From positions 1 to 58,024 of the forward strand of contig JAIBDN010000010.1 of NCBI GenBank assembly GCA_024686215.1: a stretch of DNA of 58,024 nucleotides, written 5' to 3'. The first letter of the stretch is position 1, and each line of letters opens with the position of its first letter. Both the position numbers and the translations under genes were made by a program. The notes under the pieces were generated by a model. The model saw only the letters and a program-made list of their open reading frames with translations, had not been told where the DNA came from and did not search any database. This document shows, piece by piece, positions 8,077-16,488 of the stretch. The DNA is from Gammaproteobacteria bacterium. Lineage in GTDB: Bacteria; Pseudomonadota; Gammaproteobacteria; Pseudomonadales; Halieaceae.

Positions 8077-9981
8077 CTAAGGCAACCACGGCTTAAGACC
8101 GGGGTAGAAATCCTGCCTCTTGACCAGCTTGGCTTCAGGCGTATACCAGATCGGAGAAGACCAGGCACGTTCCTGAATGGATGCCGGCACGTCCGCTGGC
8201 GGCGCGACGCCCAAAGCCTTGGCATCGTAAGTCGTCCACCGCGGTGTGGGTATCTCGATCACGCGAGCATAATACACCGCATGTTGAGACGGATCGAAAT
8301 CCGGGTCACTCCAGACAGCACTCAACTCGTTGTCACCGATACTGTTGGTGTAGCTGGCATTCTTGATATCAACGGTATTACCGACTGCTGGCACCTTGCC
8401 AGTAGCCGAATCGGGGCTGCGATTATCGGACCAAACCACGTCATAGACCTTCTCCCAGGGGTGCCCGTCTTTGTACCAGCCTTTGATAATCTGAACACGA
8501 TCAAGGTTACCGCTTTCAGGATCTTTCATCGCCCAGACAGCGAAGGTCGGAGCCTTGCCCGCTTTCTTCGGTAAATCCTGCCCCATGGGCACGCCTTGTT
8601 TGTAGGCTTTCTTTACGAAGTCCTTGTCTTTAACCAGGTTCTGCGCAAAGCTCCAGCCGCCAAAGAAACGTACTCGAATCAGTGGACCTGAGGTGCCAAA
8701 GGTTTCCTTGTTCAGGATGGCATCAAAAATTGCCGTACGTGTATTCTCCGGTGCCCACACACCCGTTGCACCGGGTGTACCAAATTCCTTGGGCGCTTCA
8801 CCGGCAACCGTGGTACCCGAGTTCAGGCGAATCTCCGGCGTCATGTCTGTATTACCATGCACGCCAGAGTAGTTGTTCTCCTCATTGTCAGAAAACGCAT
8901 TGTGCGAATCTGACCCAGAGACAATGCCATATTTGAACGGATTAGCGCCGATCATCTCCTGAAAACCCTGACCGTCTGTCAGCGCGCGACGTACATAGCC
9001 ATTATTGATTCTGCTGACGACGCCACCTGAACCCAACAAGTGCTTGTAGCTGGTCTCAAACCCGGCAAACTCATCATTCGGCGACAACGCCGGATGGGTC
9101 TCCGACTGCCCCTTGGTCTGGATGATTTCGGTAGCCGGGCTATTACGGTTCGAACGTTCAGCCCACTGCTTGTCGATGAAGTTGCCATCGGACATGGTCG
9201 GGGCATACATCAGGCCGTTGCTCACATTGGCGTTATGGGGTATGGAGAAATTCTCGTGTCCCGCGCCGCGCTGCACCTCCTGGTAGGTCCACAAATCTTC
9301 CCTGTGGATTGAATCCATAGAGGAAAAAATAGTGTCCGGGCCTTGGTCATCGCGAAAGAAAACGTTGTGGTGCATATTTTCGTACATGGCCTGTGAGGTC
9401 CATTCGAAAGCGATCAAGGTGGTGAATTTACCGGGCTCGTTGTGCTTATTAGCGACTGCTTTTTGCTGCTCCCAGGCGGTGGCCAAAAGCTTCGGGTCGT
9501 TCATGTAAGGAATCGGATCCATACCGGCGACCGAGTCCATAATTTGCTGAAAGGCCTCCGCGCCCTGCTTCGGATCACCCGAGAGGATTAACTTGCCCAT
9601 CTCCGTTTTCGACATGGGGCTGGTCTTGTCGATAATCAACGGCATGATGCCAAGATATTCAGCGTGGTCAGTCACCGCACACCAGTCATAAGGTGTGCCT
9701 TTCTGCACCGTGGTGCCACTGACAATTTTCTTTATGGCCTCGCCCTTGCAGAAGCGAAAGGCATCGTCAGGGGTATTGCGCACACCCATGGCGAAAGCAT
9801 CCGGTGAGTTCGCCGTATGCAGGTGCTGCTCACCGAAATACAAGTTATTGAGAGGATTAGTTTTGCCGGAACTCCGTCCAGGCTCGCCAGCAGAATCCGC
9901 TGCCGAAGCAATGCCTGCGTAGAGCACCGAGGTCAGTGCAGCGCTAATCAGTACGATAGATTTTCTTTGCTCGTGTCGCAT
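8077..9981 (-). CDS. DUF3604 protein, paralogue 2 (secreted PHP-like hydrolase candidate)
   Basis: A 634-residue DUF3604 protein, closely similar along its length to the one at 1577-3418. I chose the ATG at 9981 because CAGGG lies nine bases upstream and the signal peptide (ending GIASAADS) follows; ATG 9990 and GTG 9999 are in frame but sit on the ribosome site. The PHP-like motifs are GEQHLHTANSPDAF, CAVTDHAEYLG, IPHNANVSNG and GSDSHNA. The C-terminus keeps IRVRFFGGW and RAWSSPIWYTPEAK, then a short extra tail ending PGLKPWLP. It lies downstream of an outer-membrane barrel gene on the same strand, 85 bases away. Function is unknown; secretion to the periplasm and metal binding are inferred. 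Confidence 0.85.
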   Translation of the reverse strand: MRHEQRKSIVLISAALTSVLYAGIASAADSAGEPGRSSGKTNPLNNLYFGEQHLHTANSPDAFAMGVRNTPDDAFRFCKGEAIKKIVSGTTVQKGTPYDWCAVTDHAEYLGIMPLIIDKTSPMSKTEMGKLILSGDPKQGAEAFQQIMDSVAGMDPIPYMNDPKLLATAWEQQKAVANKHNEPGKFTTLIAFEWTSQAMYENMHHNVFFRDDQGPDTIFSSMDSIHREDLWTYQEVQRGAGHENFSIPHNANVSNGLMYAPTMSDGNFIDKQWAERSNRNSPATEIIQTKGQSETHPALSPNDEFAGFETSYKHLLGSGGVVSRINNGYVRRALTDGQGFQEMIGANPFKYGIVSGSDSHNAFSDNEENNYSGVHGNTDMTPEIRLNSGTTVAGEAPKEFGTPGATGVWAPENTRTAIFDAILNKETFGTSGPLIRVRFFGGWSFAQNLVKDKDFVKKAYKQGVPMGQDLPKKAGKAPTFAVWAMKDPESGNLDRVQIIKGWYKDGHPWEKVYDVVWSDNRSPDSATGKVPAVGNTVDIKNASYTNSIGDNELSAVWSDPDFDPSQHAVYYARVIEIPTPRWTTYDAKALGVAPPADVPASIQERAWSSPIWYTPEAKLVKRQDFYPGLKPWLP

Positions 9982-10066
9982 AATCTTCATCCCTGTCACT
10001 CAATATACTTCAGGCTGGATTGTTATCAATTCTGCCAGCGCTGCAGACAATAACCGGCTATCTGGC

Positions 10067-10906
10067 CTATTTAGGAAACAGAAAAGTGAGCGTAAGCTGT
10101 AAATCCCACTGCGCACCGAAGTCCGGTTTTTCTACATTGTAATAGTAGGCCATCTTGGCATTGACCGCCTGTTTGCCCACGCGGAATACCCTTCCGACAC
10201 CGCCGCCCATGGGCACTGTCCACTCGTTGCTGCTCTTGTCAGCTTCAAAGTTCGCGGTAATCACCGGCGCAGAACTGACGTACCAACCGCCGTCGAAGTT
10301 ATAATTTAGAAACGGTTGCACCACCATCAGGCTGATATCGTCGTCCGAGCCATCGTTACTGGAGCCGGCGAAATCCCACACCTGGGAGATAAGTCCACCG
10401 AGCACCCAATGCCCGGGCATTGCTAATACCACTGCGGCGGGACCTGCCGCCCAATTCTCGTTACCCAGTACTTCGTCGGTATGTGTCGGAACTTGCAAGG
10501 AAGGCCCCAGGCCCCAAATTACTTTGCCGGGTTCCGCCGGGGATATAAAACCCTGGTAAGTTGTGTCCCCCAGGCCATTTTGGCGGCTGGGTCCACCCGA
10601 GATGCCAGGTTGGGACACTACGGGCATGATCACCCGGTTTATCAGGTTCCAGTTCTCACCTATAGGCATAGGTATTACCGGCTTGATATTGAGTACATTC
10701 TGCTTGCTGTTGTCAGGACCATAATCCCCATTGAAGTTATTTTCGAAGGGCACACTGATCAGCTTGGCCACTGGATTCTGCGACTGCTTGGCCAATTCTT
10801 TCTTTTCTGCGTCTGTCATAGCGCTTGCCGGCGCGGCAATAACGGCGCCCAGCAATCCACAGACCAACGCACCGCGACGAGCACCTGTAATAAAAAATTG
10901 CTGCAT
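10067..10906 (-). CDS. Outer-membrane barrel protein ('neuromedin U'/SphA-like transporter family)
   Basis: A 279-residue exported protein. The ATG at 10906 is preceded by AGGAATGG and followed by a signal peptide ending APASA; the upstream extension in the same frame looks non-coding. The mature part opens with MTDAEKKELAKQSQNP, then a strand-rich barrel with LISVPFENNFNGDYGP, ending in LQLTLTFLFPK. This pattern (N-terminal AELAKQSQNPVA followed by a lipid A/phenol-channel-like barrel) is what databases label neuromedin U or transporter in proteobacteria; the label is historical. It probably forms the first gene of an operon with DUF3604 paralogue 2. The transported substrate is unknown. Confidence 0.78.
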   Translation of the reverse strand: MQQFFITGARRGALVCGLLGAVIAAPASAMTDAEKKELAKQSQNPVAKLISVPFENNFNGDYGPDNSKQNVLNIKPVIPMPIGENWNLINRVIMPVVSQPGISGGPSRQNGLGDTTYQGFISPAEPGKVIWGLGPSLQVPTHTDEVLGNENWAAGPAAVVLAMPGHWVLGGLISQVWDFAGSSNDGSDDDISLMVVQPFLNYNFDGGWYVSSAPVITANFEADKSSNEWTVPMGGGVGRVFRVGKQAVNAKMAYYYNVEKPDFGAQWDLQLTLTFLFPK

Positions 10907-11168
10907 GAATCCATTCCTGTGGTTTGTATCGCCGGTATTTTGAGGCCAACAGGCAGTGCGACATAAGTGCCAAGCCACCCGTTTTCGGCTTAAATGGGCT
11001 GACTTTCCTTGCGCTAACATTACGTGCTGCAGCGGCTAACAGCTATGCAGAATTCGAACTATTCAGGTAGCAACCACACCAGGCAAAGTGCGTTGTTGAC
11101 AACTGAGATGAGAGTTCTGGCCGCATAGAATTCAATACTTAATGATGATTAAGGGGCGCATTTGATTG
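10907..11168. other. Intergenic region before the mazEF promoter
   Basis: About 260 bases between the leftward barrel gene and the mazEF promoter. I see the barrel gene's ribosome site at its left edge, and no open frame with coding character. A TTGACA at 11096-11101 has no matching -10 at normal spacing. Confidence 0.5.
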
Positions 11169-11200
11169 TTGACCAGGTATCTACACTGTATATACTTGGT
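11169..11200 (+). promoter_or_regulatory. mazEF promoter with overlapping palindromic operator
   Basis: TTGACC (11169-11174) and TATACT (11191-11196) are spaced by 16 bases, a good sigma-70 promoter. Superimposed on it is an imperfect palindrome at 11172-11200: arms ACCAGGTATCTACA and TGTATATACTTGGT around one base, matching at 12 of 14 positions. Toxin-antitoxin promoters are usually repressed by the antitoxin or its complex, so this is the likely MazE/MazEF operator. The predicted transcription start near 11203 also supports translation from 11233 rather than from the ATG at 11206. Confidence 0.75.
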
Positions 11201-11232
11201 CCGGTATGGGCATTACAGATACTGAGAAGACC

Positions 11233-11499
11233 ATGAAAGTAGAGTCAGAAATCAAAAAATGGGGCAACAGCCTGGCATTGCGTGTCACTGGAATTATGGC
11301 TGAACTCCCAAATTTTGTAGCCGGAACCAAGGTCATCGTAGAAGTCTCGGAAGAAGGGATCATGGTTAAGCCTATGCCCTCACAGGACCGCAAGCGGCAT
11401 TTGCCTTACTCCGAACAAGAACTGCTTGCAGACCTGACCCCTAAGTCTGCGCATGCGGATGAACTGGCTACACCGCTGGCCATCGAACTGGGTGAATAA
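11233..11499 (+). CDS. mazE: MazE-type antitoxin (AbrB/SpoVT fold)
   Basis: An 88-residue antitoxin. Residues 1-45 form a swapped-hairpin AbrB DNA-binding domain: ESEIKKWGNSLALRV (the family's K-W-G-N-S-x-x-V/L-R-I/V) and VIVEVSEEGIMVKP. The C-terminal half, rich in charged residues (around YSEQELLADL), should wrap the toxin. I start at the ATG at 11233, which follows GAGAAG and gives the canonical N-terminus; the in-frame ATG at 11206 lies almost at the predicted transcription start. Its TAA ends at 11499 and mazF begins at 11500. It is expected to neutralise MazF and repress the upstream promoter. Confidence 0.88.
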   Translation: MKVESEIKKWGNSLALRVTGIMAELPNFVAGTKVIVEVSEEGIMVKPMPSQDRKRHLPYSEQELLADLTPKSAHADELATPLAIELGE

Positions 11500-11871
11500 A
11501 TGGCCAGGACACCCTTTATTCCGGAACGCAAAGATATCGTGTGGTTGGATTTTGAACCTACCAAAGGCAAAGAAATTGGTAAGTATAGACCAGCCATGGT
11601 GCTCAGTAGCCGAGAATACAATCGCAAGACCGGCTTGTTGATTTGCTGCCCCGTTAGCACCAGCATCCGCGGTGGCGCGACAGAAGTACACCTTTCCGGG
11701 ATGGAAAAACCTTCGGTGATCGCTGCCAGCCTTGTGCAAACCCTGGCGTGGAAAGAGCGTAAGGTGAAGAAAATTATTACCGCAAAGCAAAGCGAATTCG
11801 AAGAAACCTTGAGCAAGTTGCTCCCGTTGATCGGAGCCAGTGAGCTGATTGAATCCCTGATACAGCTGTAG
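11500..11871 (+). CDS. mazF: MazF/PemK-family endoribonuclease toxin
   Basis: A 123-residue toxin with the MazF/PemK fold, an mRNA interferase that cleaves single-stranded RNA at short motifs when freed from its antitoxin. Visible signatures are KDIVWLDFEPTKGKEIGKYR (family G/D-D-I-V-W-x-D-F-x-P-x-x-G-x-E-x-x-K-x-R-P), PAMVLSSREYNRKTGLLICC and CPVSTSIRG, which holds the catalytic Thr/Ser region. The C-terminus, LVQTLAWKERKV, matches the usual D/Q-x-x-x-T-L/V-D/A-W-R helix, with Ala-Trp in place of Asp-Trp. The start abuts the mazE stop with no gap, as is usual for these pairs. Target sequence specificity cannot be read from the protein. Confidence 0.9.
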   Translation: MARTPFIPERKDIVWLDFEPTKGKEIGKYRPAMVLSSREYNRKTGLLICCPVSTSIRGGATEVHLSGMEKPSVIAASLVQTLAWKERKVKKIITAKQSEFEETLSKLLPLIGASELIESLIQL

Positions 11872-11998
11872 ATTTTTGCCCGGATTGATACTACCGCAGC
11901 AGTCTGTCAGGACATTGGCACAGAATTAATGCCCCTGCCGCGCAAATATTTTGGTAAAGATCCCGCATACGGGTTCTATAAGCACTTACCAAGGGATT

Positions 11999-12136
11999 TT
12001 ACTCGGGCAGCAACAACACTACCCCAAACTTCACTCCACGCTCAGGTGTTGGCCCCGGACCGTGGTTGATCGGCGTCCACAGAAGTTCCGCCGACAGATT
12101 GTAGTTGTATCGCCCTATCTTCGCGACCAGCCCCAT
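11999..12136 (-). pseudogene. C-terminal remnant of an outer-membrane barrel gene
   Basis: A 45-codon open frame on the minus strand from an ATG at 12136, encoding RYNYNLSAELLWTPINHGPG and PERGVKFGVVLLLPE. The alternating polar/hydrophobic end looks like the closing strands of a barrel. There is no signal peptide and a stop lies eight codons upstream, so I read this as the stranded 3' end of a larger lost gene. The 127 bases between mazF and this remnant show no gene. A complete small protein cannot be excluded. Confidence 0.45.
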
Positions 12137-12162
12137 AAGTCGCCCTGCGCCCTACCCTCGCA

Positions 12163-12822
12163 CTATTTTTTTAGCTGGGCCAGGTGCTTATTGAGTATTT
12201 CGGCCCAGCGACGCAGCACCCGATCAAAATCTGCAGTATTGGTCACGCGGTTGGCTACCTGGGCAATACCCACATTATCCGCGGCTTCGGGATCGATGAT
12301 GCGGGCGATGATAGCCTGGGTCTTGCCATCATAGAGCTCCAGGTACAAGGTCATGGAACCGGCAGAAGCCACAACCGTCTCGCTCATGCCGGCCGTCATG
12401 ATATCCGGTGCGGTGACATCGAGGTTAACAATAGCAGGACGCAAAATCAGCACGCCGTCAGCCGCATCCTTCACTATTTCGTGTCCACCCTCAGTAGACA
12501 GCACCTTGGTAAATTCCTTGTTGAATTCTTTGGCCACGCGCTCACGGATTTCCTTCATATCCTTGTCGCTAACGCGCATCTCAAAAGACTCTTCCTCGTT
12601 GTGCTCACGCTTCCAGTTCTTTTTGAAAGCAACGTAGGCATCGAGCAAAGCTATCTTGTCGTACTGGCTCAGGTCGGCACCAGGCTTCATGTACACAGCG
12701 CGCAGCTGGGTGTCAGGCATCAGGTGCAGCCCGTCGTGACTTACCGGGGGAAAGTCATCTTTCGCATAGCTGGCTGTTGCAGCCAATACAAGCATCAGGG
12801 GGACTATCAGGGATTTATACAT
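12163..12822 (-). CDS. DUF3313-family exported protein
   Basis: A 219-residue protein with a signal peptide cut near ASYA-KDD. The mature sequence carries the DUF3313 pattern: MPDTQLRAVYMKPGADLSQY, then KIALLDAYVAFKKNWKREHN, and a central region with LRPAIVNLDVTAPD. Many family members are lipoproteins, but no lipobox cysteine is present here, so this one should be soluble in the periplasm. The ATG at 12822 is preceded by GAGGTAG. Function is unknown. It is divergent from the luciferase-like oxidoreductase across a gap of about 250 bases, and the barrel remnant lies downstream of it. Confidence 0.75.
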   Translation of the reverse strand: MYKSLIVPLMLVLAATASYAKDDFPPVSHDGLHLMPDTQLRAVYMKPGADLSQYDKIALLDAYVAFKKNWKREHNEEESFEMRVSDKDMKEIRERVAKEFNKEFTKVLSTEGGHEIVKDAADGVLILRPAIVNLDVTAPDIMTAGMSETVVASAGSMTLYLELYDGKTQAIIARIIDPEAADNVGIAQVANRVTNTADFDRVLRRWAEILNKHLAQLKK

Positions 12823-13075
12823 CGTTTTCTACCTCATGTTGGGAATGGATACAGATCGTAGTGCATGCCGAAAATTAGCGCTGAAAAGCAAATAAATCAA
12901 GGCAATTAAATTGCCGGAGACCGCTACCACCTGCAAGCATAGGCTACACACTCCGCAACCCCAGGCGCTAACCCACGAGAGCATCGGACAGGATAATCCG
13001 CTAGAGTGGCAGCAGGTCTCGCAGCAATTGATCCACAAACAACCATTGAGACAACTACAACGAGTGTTCTAAACG

Positions 13076-14020
13076 ATGAGCCAAAAACTGGAGATTGCAG
13101 TCACCGCCTGGCGCAGCGACAAGCCCTGGCATGCTGAAACCTTGTGTTCACAGGCGAAAAGCGCAGAGAGCATGGGATTTCATTCCTACTGGCTGCCGGA
13201 AAATCACTTCGGCGATGAACGCGCTATCCCCTCTCCATTAACATTACTGGCTGCTGCTGCGGCCTGCACAGACACCATTAAGCTGGCTACCACATCCTAC
13301 TTAATTCCCATTAGACACCCCATTCAGGCCGCGGAGGAAGTCGCCGTGCTGGACCAGCTAAGTGGCGGCCGGCTCATCCTGGGCCTGGGGCGCGGCGCAC
13401 AGGATGCCGTATTCGATGTATTCGGGCTGCCCAGCAAAGAAAAGCGCACGCGCTTCAGAAACAACCTGGAAGTCATGATCAAGGCCTGGCAGGGTGAGCC
13501 ACTGTATAGCGATGACCAGGGCCGTGAGGTCTGTCTGGCCCCGCTGCCCATGCAGCGCCCCCACCCTCCCCTATGGGTGGCCGCCTTTGGTCCGCTGGCG
13601 CTAAAGCAGGTCGGCAGCCTGGGGCTGCCCTATATCAGCTCGCCCATAGAATCGCTGGCTGATCTGAAAATAAATTACCAATTACACCGTGCAGCCGCCA
13701 CCCAGGCCGGCCAAACCCTGGAGCAGATAGTGCCGGTAATGCGCACGATCTTGATTACGGATGATAAGGCGCTCGTGGCACGCACCCGAGAGCGGCTGGC
13801 ACGCGCCGCTCCCAGTAAATTGCTGCAAAAAGACGTAGATCTGGACGACTGGGCCATCATCGGCGACAGGCACTTCGCACAGGACCGTTTGCATGAGTAC
13901 GTGGAACAGTTGGGCATTACTCACCTGATCGGCGGCGGCCGCTTACCGCCGCTGGAGGAGCGTGAGCAACTGCGCAGCCACGAACTGTTACTGGAAATTG
14001 GCGTCTGTATCGGCAATTGA
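13076..14020 (+). CDS. LLM-class flavin-dependent oxidoreductase
   Basis: A 314-residue member of the bacterial luciferase-like monooxygenase superfamily, a TIM barrel using reduced FMN or F420. Family features are the N-terminal SAESMGFHSYWLPENHFGD, IKLATTSYLIPIRHPIQAAE, and AVLDQLSGGRLILGLGRGAQ, the most conserved stretch, then RPHPPLWVAAFGP. Length is normal. Flavin type and substrate cannot be told from sequence. The upstream 250 bases are shared with the divergent DUF3313 gene; the next gene lies 152 bases downstream on the same strand, so operon membership is uncertain. Confidence 0.87.
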   Translation: MSQKLEIAVTAWRSDKPWHAETLCSQAKSAESMGFHSYWLPENHFGDERAIPSPLTLLAAAAACTDTIKLATTSYLIPIRHPIQAAEEVAVLDQLSGGRLILGLGRGAQDAVFDVFGLPSKEKRTRFRNNLEVMIKAWQGEPLYSDDQGREVCLAPLPMQRPHPPLWVAAFGPLALKQVGSLGLPYISSPIESLADLKINYQLHRAAATQAGQTLEQIVPVMRTILITDDKALVARTRERLARAAPSKLLQKDVDLDDWAIIGDRHFAQDRLHEYVEQLGITHLIGGGRLPPLEEREQLRSHELLLEIGVCIGN

Positions 14021-14172
14021 GTGCAGACACCATGTGTTTGAGATTGGGTAATTGCGCAAATCAGGTCAACTAAGCAGGCTACAGTGATCTTTAGTTACCA
14101 TGCAGGGCGTGTCGCTTCAGGTTTATGGCAAGATGCTTAGCAGACCCAATCGCCTGAGGAGTACGCCGTTAC

Positions 14173-16428
14173 ATGAATAGCAAACTACTTCCCCGCAGCC
14201 GACGACTAAAGGGAAAGCGCAATCGCGGCGCCCCTGTACTGGTACAAGAGGAAGCTGGCCTGCATGTCAGTATTTCCGCCGACTTGCCCGAGGCCGCACA
14301 GCACGCCGCGCACATTTTCCAGGAGAAATACCTGGAATGGCTGAAGCGCGGAAGATTTTCCGCCTGGGGACAGTATAAACGCAGCCATTTTGTGGTTGCC
14401 GTGGGCGGAGGCAACACACTTAAAGCCCAGTACCAGGCGCTGGTACAGCAACACAGCGACGACATTGACTGGCTTACACACGTGCGCTTTTTCCTGCTGG
14501 AAGAGTCTTCCGGTGAGAGCAACTGGGAGAGTGCAGAGAACTCGCTGGTCATCAATTTCATTGTACCGCTGGCAAATAAGCTAATGAACGGCAAGGGTAT
14601 ACGTCGCCTGGCTGACGCACTGGATCTGCAATTACCAGTAGACCAGGACGACATCATCGACAAGATGGTGGCGATGATGGTTAACCCGGTCAATCTGGCG
14701 GGAGTTAAGAAAGCACTGGACGCCGGCAAGCGCCCCCTGGCAAACCGACTGGCGCGTGAGGAAGCCCAGCGCTACCAGCGCGACATCTGCAATCGCCTGG
14801 GCGATGCCATGGAATTTCACCTGATTATCAGTGGTATCGGCAAAAATGGTGCCCTGGGCGCTTTTGAACCCTACACCCGAGAGCTGCTCATTACCGAACC
14901 TGCGGCGCTGATAATCAAGCAAGAATCCGGCGCTTTGCGCCTGGCCCTCAACCGCGGTGTACTGATCAATGCCGAGTGTGTCTCGCTGATCGTGTCTGGC
15001 ACACACAAATTACGCGCACTGGGTCGCCTGGAAATGGAGGAGTCCACAGACTTCGAACAAACCGTGATGGAAACACCACTGCGTATGCTGCGCCAGAGCC
15101 GTGAAATTGCTGAGCGGGTCTATATCTTCGCCGACGAACAGGCTCTGCACTTCGAGGAAACGCTGTTTGAGTACTCCGAGAAAGGCGTGGCCATGCAGAA
15201 CAAGGCTGAAACTCGTGAAGGTGCAGAGCCCAACGGCACCCATATACTGCTATTGCACGGCTTCATGGGTTTGTTCAGCTTCACCAGTTTCCTGGTCCGA
15301 CTGCCCAGCGCATGGACGGTGTCAGCACTGCACCGGGGCAGTCATGCGAAAACTCTCCCGGATGATGAAATTTTTCCTCACTACGCGCGAGTCCTGCGTA
15401 AAGCTATTCTGAAAATCTGGCGCCAGGGACGCCCCGCTCCCTACGCCGGGCATTCCATTGCGGGCGTCATATCCGATCACCTGCTGCTGTCCATTATCGG
15501 TGATTATGACGGCCCCATACCCTCCTACAAAAAACTGCCCGCTGAGAGCCAACAACTGGTCGACGCCTTGCGCGCCGGTGGCATTATCCAGCTGGCGACC
15601 TGGGCACCTACTGATGGCCCCCACACCGGACAAAATATCAAGAGCCTGGTTGCGCACTACCGCAAAAACACCCCCCTCGATTATTCCGGGTTTGGCAGCA
15701 CTTACGACAACAGGGCTAAAAACCTGGTACAAAATGAAGATGCGGCCGTAACACCTGAAGACCGAATTGCCGGATTGGGGAAGTTCCTGGACAGGCGCGG
15801 AGCGAAAGCACTGATCAACAGTTTCAACGGGGTGATGCGCTACTTACTCAACAATAAAACCGTTCAGCAACGCATGCTAAACACCGATAGTCCTTATGTA
15901 TTGCGCCTGGTTGGGAATCGCTTGTTGAAGACTGCCTCTTTCTACGGTCTGGCCAAGGAGGTCAATGCTGCACTGCACGATCCCGTGGAATACCAGCAAC
16001 GCCATATCAAAGCGCTGGATATCATCCTGGCCTATGACATTCCCTTGTTGAGCATAGTGCATGAAGATGACTTTCTGGTTTCGGCTGCCAGACACCGCGA
16101 GGAGCATGATTACCTGGTAGCACAACGCAAAAAGAAAGAAGGCGTCTCCCGCGAGAGTGAGCTGAAAGTGCCAGCCCGCTATATAGCCATCAAGCGAGAA
16201 CAGGAAAACTTACCGGCGGACCCTCTGAACCCCCATCTGCTGATCATGGCTACCTCCTATGAGGGTAACAGCATTGCGCGCCAGATCACTGCCGCCATGA
16301 CCCGCTTCGTCAACGAAAACGCAGATCGAGCAGCAAAAAGCGGCAAAATCAAACCTCAGGCCAGCGTCAGGAAATGGCTACGCGAGCACGCTGGCAGGCC
16401 AAAAGGACGCAAACGTAAGCTGGCCTAA
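14173..16428 (+). CDS. Fusion: 6-phosphogluconolactonase-like domain + alpha/beta hydrolase
   Basis: A 751-residue two-domain protein. Residues 30-315 resemble the glucosamine-6-phosphate isomerase/6-phosphogluconolactonase fold: HFVVAVGGGNTLKAQYQAL (the sugar-phosphate binding loop), HVRFFLLEESSGESNWESAE, where lactonases have D-E-R and S-N, and LIISGIGKNGALGAFEPYT, where they have G-x-G-x-D-G-H. The usual active-site His of that last motif is Ala here. Residues 350-700 look like an alpha/beta hydrolase: HILLLHGFMG (oxyanion region), AGHSIAGVIS (nucleophile elbow G-H-S-I-A-G) and SIVHEDDFLV (acid). The C-terminus is very basic. GAGGAG precedes the ATG. It is followed by an iron alcohol dehydrogenase. 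No signal peptide is visible; function is unknown. Confidence 0.7.
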   Translation: MNSKLLPRSRRLKGKRNRGAPVLVQEEAGLHVSISADLPEAAQHAAHIFQEKYLEWLKRGRFSAWGQYKRSHFVVAVGGGNTLKAQYQALVQQHSDDIDWLTHVRFFLLEESSGESNWESAENSLVINFIVPLANKLMNGKGIRRLADALDLQLPVDQDDIIDKMVAMMVNPVNLAGVKKALDAGKRPLANRLAREEAQRYQRDICNRLGDAMEFHLIISGIGKNGALGAFEPYTRELLITEPAALIIKQESGALRLALNRGVLINAECVSLIVSGTHKLRALGRLEMEESTDFEQTVMETPLRMLRQSREIAERVYIFADEQALHFEETLFEYSEKGVAMQNKAETREGAEPNGTHILLLHGFMGLFSFTSFLVRLPSAWTVSALHRGSHAKTLPDDEIFPHYARVLRKAILKIWRQGRPAPYAGHSIAGVISDHLLLSIIGDYDGPIPSYKKLPAESQQLVDALRAGGIIQLATWAPTDGPHTGQNIKSLVAHYRKNTPLDYSGFGSTYDNRAKNLVQNEDAAVTPEDRIAGLGKFLDRRGAKALINSFNGVMRYLLNNKTVQQRMLNTDSPYVLRLVGNRLLKTASFYGLAKEVNAALHDPVEYQQRHIKALDIILAYDIPLLSIVHEDDFLVSAARHREEHDYLVAQRKKKEGVSRESELKVPARYIAIKREQENLPADPLNPHLLIMATSYEGNSIARQITAAMTRFVNENADRAAKSGKIKPQASVRKWLREHAGRPKGRKRKLA

Positions 16429-16488
16429 GTACCGCTAGTAGGATTATCATTGCCGACCAGCAAATGAATAGATCCGCGGGAGCGTTCA

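Noticed and set aside
11096..11130. TTGACA with a downstream TAGAAT as a promoter
   Set aside because: The spacing is about 24 bases, too long for sigma-70, and a better promoter lies at 11169-11196.
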